Part shown: piece by piece, positions 7,104 through 13,823 of the stretch
How the letters are laid out: each line of letters begins with the position of its first letter
How positions within the stretch are numbered: the first letter of the stretch is position 1
Origin: an uncultured Collinsella sp.
Lineage (GTDB): Bacteria > Actinomycetota > Coriobacteriia > Coriobacteriales > Coriobacteriaceae
Reading direction: 5' to 3'
Assembly: GCA_900764025.1 (NCBI GenBank)
Contig: CAAFMM010000357.1
Span: forward strand, 1 to 14,793
DNA: 14,793 nt
The notes under the pieces: generated by a model
Told to the model about the DNA's origin: nothing
Databases searched by the model: none
The model's input: the letters and a program-made list of their open reading frames with translations, nothing else
Program-made: the position numbers and the translations under genes

Positions 7104-7109
7104 ATTATA
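7104..7109 (-). promoter_or_regulatory. -10 element for the glycosylase-like gene
   Basis: The - strand reads a perfect TATAAT at 7109-7104. Transcription would start near 7097, giving a leader of about 22 nt before the ATG at 7075. No recognisable -35 lies 17 nt upstream, where the inverted repeat at 7116-7148 sits instead. An activator or a weak -35 would be needed. Confidence 0.4.
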
Positions 7110-7115
7110 TAAAAG

Positions 7116-7148
7116 AGCCGCCCGCGAGTGGTTGCTTTGCGGGCGGCT
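7116..7148 (-). terminator. GC-rich hairpin with U tract in the divergent trxA / glycosylase-like region
   Basis: A perfect 10-bp inverted repeat (7116-7125 AGCCGCCCGC with 7139-7148) has a 13-nt loop. On the - strand it is followed by CTTTTATATAAT, which has the form of a rho-independent terminator. No - strand gene ends here. It could stop antisense transcription coming through trxA, act as an attenuator, or be a DNA site next to the -10 at 7104-7109. On the + strand no T run follows, so it does not terminate trxA transcription. Confidence 0.45.
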
Positions 7149-7211
7149 GGGTATAAGCACGGTCGTACTGAGTTTTACGCGGCCGAGCCGCGTCGCATTA
7201 TGGAGGTCACC

Positions 7212-7532
7212 ATGGCTGACATTAATCAGATTACCCCCGAGAACTTCGATTCCATCGTTAACGACAGCCTGCCCGTGCTGGTCGATTTTTGGGCACCGTG
7301 GTGCGGGCCCTGTCGATCCCTCTCGCCCATCGTTGACGAGGTTGCCGATGAGCTGGCGGGCAAGCTTGCCGTTGCCAAATGCAACGTCGGCGACAACCAG
7401 GATCTGGCCATGAAGTATGGCGTCATGAGCATCCCCACGCTGATTGTGTTTAAGAACGGCGAGGAGATTGACCGCTCGGTTGGCGCTCTGCCCAAGGCGA
7501 GGCTGCAGGCGCTGCTGGAGAAGCATCTGTAA
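7212..7532 (+). CDS. trxA: thioredoxin
   Basis: The 106-aa protein is a single thioredoxin domain of normal length. It carries the active site WCGPC (30-34) in the context VDFWAPWCGPCRSL, the buried Asp in LVDFW (D25), and the cis-proline motif SIPTLIVF with the following KNGE turn. It reduces disulfides in the cytosol, fed by thioredoxin reductase, which is not in the window. The start is the ATG at 7212, with GGAGG about 6 nt upstream. An earlier in-frame start at 7128 would run through the hairpin at 7139-7148 and has no ribosome site. It is transcribed alone, divergently from the glycosylase-like gene, and followed 120 bp later by a strong terminator. The symbol trxA is given by family. 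Other thioredoxins may exist in the genome. Confidence 0.96.
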   Translation: MADINQITPENFDSIVNDSLPVLVDFWAPWCGPCRSLSPIVDEVADELAGKLAVAKCNVGDNQDLAMKYGVMSIPTLIVFKNGEEIDRSVGALPKARLQALLEKHL

Positions 7533-7653
7533 TACGCTTGTTACATGTTGCCGTCTGCCTGCCGTCCATGAGCGCTTTTACGCCGCTCGCCGGACTTCTG
7601 AATGCACCGAGTGCAACCACGGATAGTATGGTAGTCACAAACAGCCCCCAGTG

Positions 7654-7691
7654 AACGGGTGCGGGTCGCACAGACTCGTACCCGTTTTCTT
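7654..7691 (+). terminator. rho-independent terminator downstream of trxA
   Basis: The arms AACGGGTGCGGGTC (7654-7667) and 7673-7686 form a 14-bp stem with a 5-nt loop, followed by TTCTT. Two of the pairs are G-U on the + strand and would be A-C mismatches on the - strand, so it acts in the + direction. It lies about 120 bp past the trxA stop. It ends the trxA transcript and insulates the nikR group. I saw no ORF or known RNA family in 7533-7653. Confidence 0.8.
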
Positions 7692-7763
7692 ATGCAGCTG
7701 CGCGCAGAGCGGGCGTAGTAAAATCTGAACCACTGAACTGCCCCATACAAAAGGAGATTTCCC

Positions 7764-8012
7764 ATGCATGATGTTGGAATGAACATGAGCCAGCTTGCCA
7801 TGAGCGTCAAGCAGGTCGACGACACCATCGAGCTCGCTCACGAGTGGAGCCATCAGCTGCTGCATGCGACCGAGAATTTTGACATGGAGCGCATCGGCGC
7901 CAAGCTCGAGGCCGCCATGGCCGCGCTGCACGAGGCCCACGACGCACTCGAGGGCTACGAGGAAGCCATCGAGGCCGACCACAACTCCGTCGGCTCCGTG
8001 AAGCTGGTGTAA
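7764..8012 (+). CDS. small helical His-containing protein of unknown function, upstream of nikR
   Basis: I do not recognise this 82-aa protein. It starts at the ATG at 7764, with AAAGGAG about 7 nt upstream. It is predicted to be almost wholly alpha-helical, acidic, with two heptad-like segments (about 8-38 and 41-71) separated by a short FDMER turn, so a helical hairpin is likely. Histidines fall at i and i+4 or i+3 spacing: H26, H30 and H34, and H56 and H59. The first set would lie on one helix face (AHEWSHQLLHA). There is no cysteine, signal peptide or membrane segment. Its TAA is separated by one base from the GTG of nikR, so the two are made together. From the context I infer a role in nickel handling or in support of NikR, but the sequence alone does not prove metal binding. 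Confidence 0.75.
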   Translation: MHDVGMNMSQLAMSVKQVDDTIELAHEWSHQLLHATENFDMERIGAKLEAAMAALHEAHDALEGYEEAIEADHNSVGSVKLV

Positions 8013-8013
8013 G

Positions 8014-8526
8014 GTGGCCGAACACGAGCACGGCTGCGGGTACGAGCACGAGCATCCGCACGGGGCGGACGGTGACGCGGGCTGCCACTGTAGTGGCTCC
8101 GGCTCCGAGCTGGTCCGTTTTTCGGTTACCGCACCCGACGACCTGCTGCGCCGTTTTGACGAGCAGATCGCACGCCGCGGCGACGTGGCCAACCGATCCG
8201 AGGCCGTGCGCGACCTGATTCGCGCCTCGATCGCCAAGGAGCAGATGCGCACGCCCGATGAGCACGTTATCGGGTCGCTCACCATGATCTACGACCACCA
8301 TACCGGCGACCTGACGCGCCGCCTGGACGAGGTGCAGCACGACTACACCAACGAGATCGTATCGACCATGCACGTGCATCTGGATCACCACAACTGCTTG
8401 GAGATTCTGGCGCTCAAGGGTCGCGGCGAGCGCGTCTACGAACTAGCCGACCGCCTGCTGGGCCTGCGCGGCGTTAAGCACGGCGAGCTCACGTGCGCCG
8501 CCACCAAGCAGAGCCTGGGGCTGTAG
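8014..8526 (+). CDS. nikR: NikR-type nickel-responsive regulator with His/Cys-rich N-terminal tail
   Basis: The 170-aa protein has a ribbon-helix-helix DNA-binding region (about 32-76, starting LVRFSVTAPDDLLRRFDE) and an ACT-like nickel-binding C-terminal domain (about 82-163). The high-affinity nickel ligands of the family are conserved: H109 in VQH, then H120, H122 and C128 in MHVHLDHHNCLEI, equivalent to E. coli H76, H87, H89 and C95. NikR represses nickel uptake genes, or in some species also activates genes, when nickel is bound. Before the ribbon strand is an extra tail of about 31 residues with six His and three Cys (MAEHEHGCGYEHEHPHG, then CHC at 24-26), which ordinary NikR lacks. The GTG start follows the upstream stop by one base and has no good ribosome site of its own, so it relies on coupling. 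It lies upstream of hypF, consistent with a nickel/hydrogenase block. Confidence 0.93.
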   Translation: MAEHEHGCGYEHEHPHGADGDAGCHCSGSGSELVRFSVTAPDDLLRRFDEQIARRGDVANRSEAVRDLIRASIAKEQMRTPDEHVIGSLTMIYDHHTGDLTRRLDEVQHDYTNEIVSTMHVHLDHHNCLEILALKGRGERVYELADRLLGLRGVKHGELTCAATKQSLGL

Positions 8527-8551
8527 CGGGATTTCCCGCAGCGCACCTGCC

Positions 8552-8618
8552 AAATAGGGACAGGTTTGTTTTGGCAGGTTTAGAAGTTTTACCTACCAAA
8601 ATAAACCTGTCCCTTTTT
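8552..8618. repeat. long imperfect inverted repeat (REP- or MITE-like) between nikR and hypF
   Basis: The arms 8556-8579 and 8591-8614 are inverted repeats over 24 bp with only two differences, separated by an 11-nt loop. They are flanked by AAAT on the left and a T run (8614-8618) on the right. The arms carry AGGGACAGGTTT and its complement. The motif GGGACAGGTTT(A/G)TTTT is one I recall from dispersed REP-type palindromes in several genomes. As RNA it would fold into a strong stem with a following U run, so it may also end the nikR transcript. No coding frame of substance spans it. Confidence 0.7.
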
Positions 8619-8643
8619 GGTCGGTTTTGATGAGGGGTGTCGC

Positions 8644-11112
8644 ATGCGGCATGTGCATATTCATGTGACGGGCATTGTGCAGGGCGTTGGCATGCGACCG
8701 TTTGTGTATCGCGAGGCCATGACGCATGGCATTTGCGGATGGGTGCTCAATGCGGGCGACGGCGTGCATATCGAGGCGCACGCTCCGGCCGATGCGCTCG
8801 ATGCTTTTGTTGCCGCGCTTTCTGAGCATGCGCCTGCGGCAGCCCGCGTAGAGCATGTCGAGGTTGTGGACTTGGCAGCCAACGGTTGGGATGCCGCCAA
8901 TGAACAGGGCTTTCGCATCGTAGCATCGCAGGACCAGACCGCGCACACGACGCTCGTCTCGCCCGACATCGCTACCTGTGACGATTGCTTGCGCGAATTG
9001 TTCGATCCCGCCAACCGACGCTATCACTACCCCTTTATCAACTGCACTAACTGCGGCCCACGCTTTACCATCATCCGCTCGCTGCCTTACGATCGAGCGG
9101 CCACCTCGATGGATTGTTTTCCCATGTGTCCCAAGTGCGCCGCGGAGTATGCCGACCCACTCGACCGGCGTTTTCACGCGCAGCCCGATGCCTGCTTTGA
9201 TTGCGGGCCGCATATTACGTGGCGCGAGGCTGTGAACGGCGATGCGTGCGGGAATTCGTCCGCGACACCGGCCGTCGGCACCACACGCGAGGCCAGCGAC
9301 GCTATCATCGAGCGCTGCGTTGAGCTGCTGGCCAGCGGTGGCATCGTCACCATCAAGGGCCTGGGCGGATTCCATCTAGCCTGTGACGCTGCCAACGAGC
9401 AGGCGGTGGCCGAGTTGCGCCGTCGCAAACGCCGCAGCAATAAGCCGCTTGCCGTCATGGTGCGCCGTCTTGCCGACGCTGGGCGCCTGTGTCATATCGA
9501 CGATGCTGAACGCGATCTGCTCGCCGGCAGTATCCGCCCCATTGTGCTGCTGCGCCGACGTGCTGTTTGCGAGAGCGGCGGCTCCCCCGACATCCTCGCT
9601 CTCGCGCCATCTGTCGCGCACGACCTGCCCGAGCTCGGTGTCATGCTCCCCTATACCCCGCTTCAGCATCTGTTGCTTGCCGCGGCAGCAGTCTACGGTA
9701 TGCACGCGCTCGTCATGACCAGCGGAAACCTGAGCGAAGAACCCATCGAGACCGACGACGACCTTGCCTGGGAACACCTCATTGCTGCCGGCATCGCCGA
9801 CGCGTTGCTCGGTAACGACCGCGCGATCCTCTCGCGCTACGACGACTCTGTAGTGCGCGTGGTCGACGGCGCCATTATGCCCGTTCGCCGCGCTCGCGGA
9901 TATGCACCCCAGCCGCTGCCGTTGCCGGCGCTCGACCGCGCTCCGTCCTGCGTGCTCGCCTGCGGGCCACAACAAAAGGCCACGATTGCGCTCACGCGTG
10001 AAGGGACGAACGGCGAGGCAACCTGTTTTGTGTCGCAGCATATCGGCGATGTTGAAAACGGCGGGACCTTCGATGCCTGGAACGCCGCGCGCACGCGCTT
10101 GGAAGATCTCTTTGACTTGGCGCCCGCCGCCTTGGCCTGCGATTTACACCCCAGCTATCTATCGGGCCAGTGGGCGCGCGAGCAGGCGCGAAAATGTAAT
10201 CTGCCGCTCGTCGAGGTGCAGCACCATCATGCGCATATCGCGAGCGTAATGGCCGAGGCCATCGCCGCGGGCCAGCTTACAACCGACGCGCGCGTCCTTG
10301 GCATCGCCTTTGACGGCACCGGCGCCGGCACCGATGGGACCATTTGGGGCGGCGAGTTTCTTGTTGCCAGCCTTGGCGGCTTTGAGCGCGCCGCGCATTT
10401 GCGCACCTGGGCGCTCCCCGGTGGGGCGGCCTCCGTGCGCGACGCCCGCCGCAACGCCTTTGCCCTGCTCAGTGAGCTCGGCCTGCTCGAGCACCCAGGT
10501 GCCGCTCGGCTTTTAGACAGCCTCAACGAGCAAACGCGCAACGTGACAGCCACCATGATCGAGCGCGGCATCAACAGCCCGCGTACCAGCAGCATGGGGC
10601 GTCTCTTTGATGCCGCGGCAGCAATTCTGGGCATCTGCGACAAGGCAACCTACGAGGGCGAACCCGCCATCGAGCTTGAGGCCGCCGCCTGGCGCGCGCT
10701 CGACAACGAAATCGCCCATTTTCCCGACGACAACGCCGGCTATTTCGCATCTGGCCCATCGTGGCTGGACGGCCCCTATGTTCTGGACCAGAAAGCACTC
10801 TTTGAGGCACTTTTGGGAGGAATTGAAGCCGGAGCGCCCGCCTACAGGCTCGCGCTCGACTTCCATATCGCCATCGCGCGCTCTTCGGCACGAATCGCAC
10901 GCGAAATCTGCGCGCGCGAAGGCATCGATACCGTCGCGCTCTCGGGCGGCGTGTTCATGAACCGACTTTTGCTCCAGCTCCTCACCCGCGAGCTCAAAAG
11001 CATGGGTCTCACTGTCTTGATTCCCCAAACCGTGCCCGTTAACGACGGCTGCATCGCCTACGGTCAGGCGGCAGTCGCAAGCGCTCGTCTTGCGCAGATT
11101 GCATCGCAATAG
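8644..11112 (+). CDS. hypF: carbamoyltransferase HypF, [NiFe] hydrogenase maturation
   Basis: HypF uses carbamoyl phosphate and ATP to load a carbamoyl group on the C-terminal Cys of HypE, the source of the hydrogenase cyanide ligands. The 822-aa protein has every expected part. An acylphosphatase domain (1-90) has VQGVGMRPFV (12-21). Two zinc fingers follow, C112-x2-C-x18-C-x2-C137 and C162-x2-C-x18-C-x2-C187. A YrdC-like domain (about 215-410) has KGLGGFHL (238-245), KPLAVM (267-272) and TSGNLSEEPI (359-368). A Kae1-like domain (about 430-815) has HHHAH (527-531), FDGTGAGTDGTIWGGEF (556-572) and LSGGVFMNR (766-774). The ATG at 8644 has GAGGGG about 6 nt upstream. A TTG at 8617 lies in the hairpin tail and has no ribosome site. 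The gap of 131 bp before hypC may hold a separate promoter. Confidence 0.97.
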   Translation: MRHVHIHVTGIVQGVGMRPFVYREAMTHGICGWVLNAGDGVHIEAHAPADALDAFVAALSEHAPAAARVEHVEVVDLAANGWDAANEQGFRIVASQDQTAHTTLVSPDIATCDDCLRELFDPANRRYHYPFINCTNCGPRFTIIRSLPYDRAATSMDCFPMCPKCAAEYADPLDRRFHAQPDACFDCGPHITWREAVNGDACGNSSATPAVGTTREASDAIIERCVELLASGGIVTIKGLGGFHLACDAANEQAVAELRRRKRRSNKPLAVMVRRLADAGRLCHIDDAERDLLAGSIRPIVLLRRRAVCESGGSPDILALAPSVAHDLPELGVMLPYTPLQHLLLAAAAVYGMHALVMTSGNLSEEPIETDDDLAWEHLIAAGIADALLGNDRAILSRYDDSVVRVVDGAIMPVRRARGYAPQPLPLPALDRAPSCVLACGPQQKATIALTREGTNGEATCFVSQHIGDVENGGTFDAWNAARTRLEDLFDLAPAALACDLHPSYLSGQWAREQARKCNLPLVEVQHHHAHIASVMAEAIAAGQLTTDARVLGIAFDGTGAGTDGTIWGGEFLVASLGGFERAAHLRTWALPGGAASVRDARRNAFALLSELGLLEHPGAARLLDSLNEQTRNVTATMIERGINSPRTSSMGRLFDAAAAILGICDKATYEGEPAIELEAAAWRALDNEIAHFPDDNAGYFASGPSWLDGPYVLDQKALFEALLGGIEAGAPAYRLALDFHIAIARSSARIAREICAREGIDTVALSGGVFMNRLLLQLLTRELKSMGLTVLIPQTVPVNDGCIAYGQAAVASARLAQIASQ

Positions 11113-11243
11113 GCTGTTCGGCCAGCCCGCAAGCCGCCGTCTCACAGGTGTAGCGCGTTTGCCCGCAGCGCCCGCGAGCGCTACCATCAACTGATGGATT
11201 ATTGAGCGCCCGTCCAGCGCAAAGCGTATAAAAGGGGAACAAT

Positions 11244-11504
11244 ATGTGCCTTGCCGTTCCCGGTAAAGTAGTCAAACGCGACGACGGCCTCAAGGCCACC
11301 GTCGACATGATGGGCATCGAGCGCCCCGTGTCGCTGCGACTCGTGCCGACGGCGCAGGTTGGCGACTATATTCTCGTACACGCCGGCTTTGGCATCCAGA
11401 TTGTCGACGAGCAGGAAGCACAGGAAACGCTCGAGCTTGTTAATGCCATGTCCGAGCTGGTCGAAGAAGACCAGCTGACCACCAACCCGGCGGAGGCTTA
11501 CTAG
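11244..11504 (+). CDS. hypC: hydrogenase assembly chaperone HypC/HupF
   Basis: The 86-aa chaperone begins MCLAVPGKV, the family signature. Its essential Cys2 becomes available after removal of the initiator Met, binds the Fe-cyano-carbonyl group with HypD, and then delivers it to the hydrogenase large subunit precursor. The second family block, VGDYILVHAGFGIQIVD, follows at about 39-55 (family consensus HAGFAI). AAAGGGG lies about 7 nt before the ATG. The TAG overlaps the hypD GTG by one base (TAGTG), matching the physical partnership of the two proteins. The length is normal. Confidence 0.97.
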   Translation: MCLAVPGKVVKRDDGLKATVDMMGIERPVSLRLVPTAQVGDYILVHAGFGIQIVDEQEAQETLELVNAMSELVEEDQLTTNPAEAY

Positions 11505-12616
11505 TGGCGCCCGAGCAGCCGGCGCGCTCCGGTATCGATTTCTCGGCATTCCGCGATCCCAAGCTGGCTCGCGAGCTCATCGAGCGCATTCATGAGCTTG
11601 TCGGCGACCGCACCATCAACCTTATGGAAGTCTGCGGCACGCATACCGTGAGCATCGGGCGCTATGGCTTTCGCTCCATTATACCGGCCGGGCTCAAGCT
11701 GCTGAGCGGCCCGGGCTGCCCCGTCTGCGTCACCGCCAACCGCGACATCGACCACGCAATCGCGCTCGCCAACATAGACGGCGCCATCATCACCACCTTT
11801 GGCGACATGATGCGCGTGCCCGGATCATCCACCTCGCTCGCTGCGCAAAAGGCGGCGGGGCGCGATATCCGCATCGTCTATTCCCCGCTCGACGCGCTCG
11901 ACATTGCCGAGCAAAACCCTGATCGCCCGGTCATTTTTATGGGCGTGGGCTTTGAGACTACGACGCCCACCATCGCCGCCGCCATCTTGGAGGCCGAGGC
12001 GCGCGGGCTTTTGAACTTCTCGGTCTATTGCGCCCACAAGACCACGCCGCCGGCGTTGCGCGCCATCGCCAACGACCCCGAGACCGCCATCGACGGCTTT
12101 ATCCTGCCGGGCCACGTCGCCACCATCACGGGCTTGGCGCCCTTTAGCTTTTTGGTCGACGAATTCAATACCCCGGGTGTGGTCACGGGATTTGAGCCGG
12201 TCGATATCCTGCAGGGCATCTGCATGCTGGTCCAGATGGTTGTCGAGGACAGGCCCGCGATTGACAACGCCTACCGCCGTGGCGTCAACGCAGACGGCAA
12301 CCCCGTGGCGCGCCAGCTGGTCGAGCAGGTGTTTGAGCCATGCGACACCACTTGGCGCGGGCTGGGGCCGATTGACAACTCGGGCCTTTCCATCCGCCCC
12401 GAGTTCTCACGCTTTGATGCCCGCGCTCGCTTTGACGTGCCCGTTGAGGCGACGGTCGAGCCGCGTGGGTGTCGCTGCGGCGACGTGCTGCGCGGGGCCA
12501 TTACGCCGAGCAGCTGCCCGCTCTTTGGCCGCACCTGCACGCCCGAACACCCCGTCGGCCCGTGCATGGTGAGCTCCGAGGGCAGCTGCGCGGCTTACTA
12601 CCGCTACCGTAACTAG
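11504..12616 (+). CDS. hypD: hydrogenase maturation factor HypD
   Basis: HypD is the [4Fe-4S] scaffold on which Fe(CN)2CO is built together with HypC and HypE. The 370-aa protein has the expected motifs: MEVCGTHT (41-48, C44), GPGCPVCV (69-76, C72 and C75), GVGFETTTP (147-155), AHKTTPPAL (177-185) and FILPGHVATITG (199-210). The C-terminal domain has cysteines C323, C325, C338, C345, C354 and C362, which include the cluster ligands. The GTG start at 11504 has GGAGG about 7 nt upstream inside hypC and overlaps the hypC stop by one base. An alternative ATG farther in would lose part of the N-terminal domain. The gap to hypE is 48 bp with no terminator. Confidence 0.97.
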   Translation: MAPEQPARSGIDFSAFRDPKLARELIERIHELVGDRTINLMEVCGTHTVSIGRYGFRSIIPAGLKLLSGPGCPVCVTANRDIDHAIALANIDGAIITTFGDMMRVPGSSTSLAAQKAAGRDIRIVYSPLDALDIAEQNPDRPVIFMGVGFETTTPTIAAAILEAEARGLLNFSVYCAHKTTPPALRAIANDPETAIDGFILPGHVATITGLAPFSFLVDEFNTPGVVTGFEPVDILQGICMLVQMVVEDRPAIDNAYRRGVNADGNPVARQLVEQVFEPCDTTWRGLGPIDNSGLSIRPEFSRFDARARFDVPVEATVEPRGCRCGDVLRGAITPSSCPLFGRTCTPEHPVGPCMVSSEGSCAAYYRYRN

Positions 12617-12664
12617 TCCGGACGCACCCGCACACTGGCACCACCCACGATTGGAGTTTTCGAT

Positions 12665-13699
12665 ATGTCCCGTACTGCCACCGATAGCACCGTCCTGTTG
12701 GGCCACGGCTCTGGCGGTCAGATGATGAAGCGCATCATCGATGAGGTCTTTTTGGATGCCTTTGGGTCGCCCGAGCTGCTCGAAGGCAACGACGCCGGCG
12801 TCGCCGCGCTGCCCGCGAGCGGGCGCGTCGCTATGTCGACCGACAGCTTTGTAGTCTCGCCGCAGTTCTTCCCCGGTGGCAACATCGGCCGCCTTGCCGT
12901 GTGCGGAACCGTCAACGATGTCGCGACCTCGGGCGCCAACGTGCGCTACCTGTCGTGCGGCTTTATCCTCGAAGAGGGCTATCCCATGGATAAGCTCCGC
13001 CAGATTGTGCAGACGATGGCCGAAACGGCGCGTGAGGCGGGCGTGTCCATAATCACGGGCGACACCAAGGTGGTCGAGCGCGGCGGGGCCGACGGCGTCT
13101 ACATCAATACCGCCGGCGTGGGCGAAGTGCCTGCGGGCATAGCGCTCAGCGGTGCAAACTGTCGGCCCGGCGACGCCATCCTGGTATCGGGTACGCTAGG
13201 CGACCACGGCATCGCCATCATGAGCCAGCGCGAGGGCTTGGCGTTTTCGAGCACGATCAAAAGCGATGCCGCACCGCTCAACCACCTGATTGCCGACGTT
13301 TTGGCCGCAGCGCCCGGCACGCGTTGCTTTCGCGACCCCACGCGCGGTGGCCTGGCGTCCACACTCAACGAGTTTGCCCAGGCCAGCGGTGTTGCCATGG
13401 AGGTCGACGAGGATGCCGTGCCCGTGCGTCCCGACGTGCAGGCCGCCTGCGAGATGCTCGGCTACGATGTGCTGCAGGTAGCAAACGAGGGCAAGATGGT
13501 TGCCGTGGTGCCGGCCGAGCAAGCCGATGCCGCACTGAGCGCCATGCGCGCCGCCCACTACGGCGAGAATGCCGCCATCATCGGTCGTGTGCTGCCACTT
13601 GCCGTGGGCTCCCGTCCCGCCGTGCGCGTGCGCACCGGCTGGGGCTCGACCCGCATCCTCGACATGCTCGTAGGAGAGCAGCTGCCGAGAATTTGCTAG
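12665..13699 (+). CDS. hypE: hydrogenase maturation protein HypE (carbamoyl dehydratase)
   Basis: HypE accepts the carbamoyl group from HypF on its C-terminal cysteine and dehydrates it with ATP to a thiocyanate, then donates cyanide to the HypC-HypD iron. The 344-aa protein is a PurM/SelD-like ATPase. GHGSGG (13-18), EGNDAGV (about 40-46) and the STDSFVVSP segment lie in the first half, GDTKVV and FRDPTRGGL farther on. It ends exactly in PRIC, with the reactive Cys as residue 344, so the enzyme looks intact. GGAG precedes the ATG by about 8 nt. It is the last hyp gene in this block; hypA and hypB are not present in the window. Confidence 0.97.
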   Translation: MSRTATDSTVLLGHGSGGQMMKRIIDEVFLDAFGSPELLEGNDAGVAALPASGRVAMSTDSFVVSPQFFPGGNIGRLAVCGTVNDVATSGANVRYLSCGFILEEGYPMDKLRQIVQTMAETAREAGVSIITGDTKVVERGGADGVYINTAGVGEVPAGIALSGANCRPGDAILVSGTLGDHGIAIMSQREGLAFSSTIKSDAAPLNHLIADVLAAAPGTRCFRDPTRGGLASTLNEFAQASGVAMEVDEDAVPVRPDVQAACEMLGYDVLQVANEGKMVAVVPAEQADAALSAMRAAHYGENAAIIGRVLPLAVGSRPAVRVRTGWGSTRILDMLVGEQLPRIC

Positions 13700-13782
13700 G
13701 GCGGAATCGCATGATTGGCGCGATGCGGCTTGATATCCCTGGAGATGTTCAGATTCCAAGCACGCCCAACGCATAAGCCCAG

Positions 13783-13788
13783 TATTAT
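13783..13788 (+). promoter_or_regulatory. possible -10 element for the HAD phosphatase gene
   Basis: TATTAT lies 35 bp before the chosen ATG in the 124-bp hypE-phosphatase gap. No good -35 is seen at 16-18 bp. It hints that the phosphatase gene has its own promoter besides possible read-through from hypE, but the evidence is weak. Confidence 0.3.
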
Positions 13789-13823
13789 GAGGTGCGTTTT
13801 GAAACCCAATGACGGGAGCTTTC

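Noticed and set aside
275..8526. Functional link between NiaR and NikR because both families can bind nickel
   Set aside because: The 3H-domain metal of NiaR is thought to help bind its niacin effector. The two genes are 7 kb apart with unrelated genes between them, so common control is not supported.
8617..8643. TTG start for hypF nine codons earlier
   Set aside because: It lies in the T tract of the hairpin with no ribosome site. GAGGGG serves the ATG at 8644, where the acylphosphatase domain begins directly.
7533..8643. NikR operator of the E. coli type (GTATGA...TCATAC)
   Set aside because: GTATGG at 7627 and CCATAC at 7743 are more than 100 bp apart and belong to no common palindrome. 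No other match was seen near nikR or hypF.
11202..11232. Promoter TTGAGC - 19 nt - TATAAA before hypC
   Set aside because: The spacer is long and transcription would start only about 5 nt before the ATG, leaving no room for the ribosome site that is clearly present.
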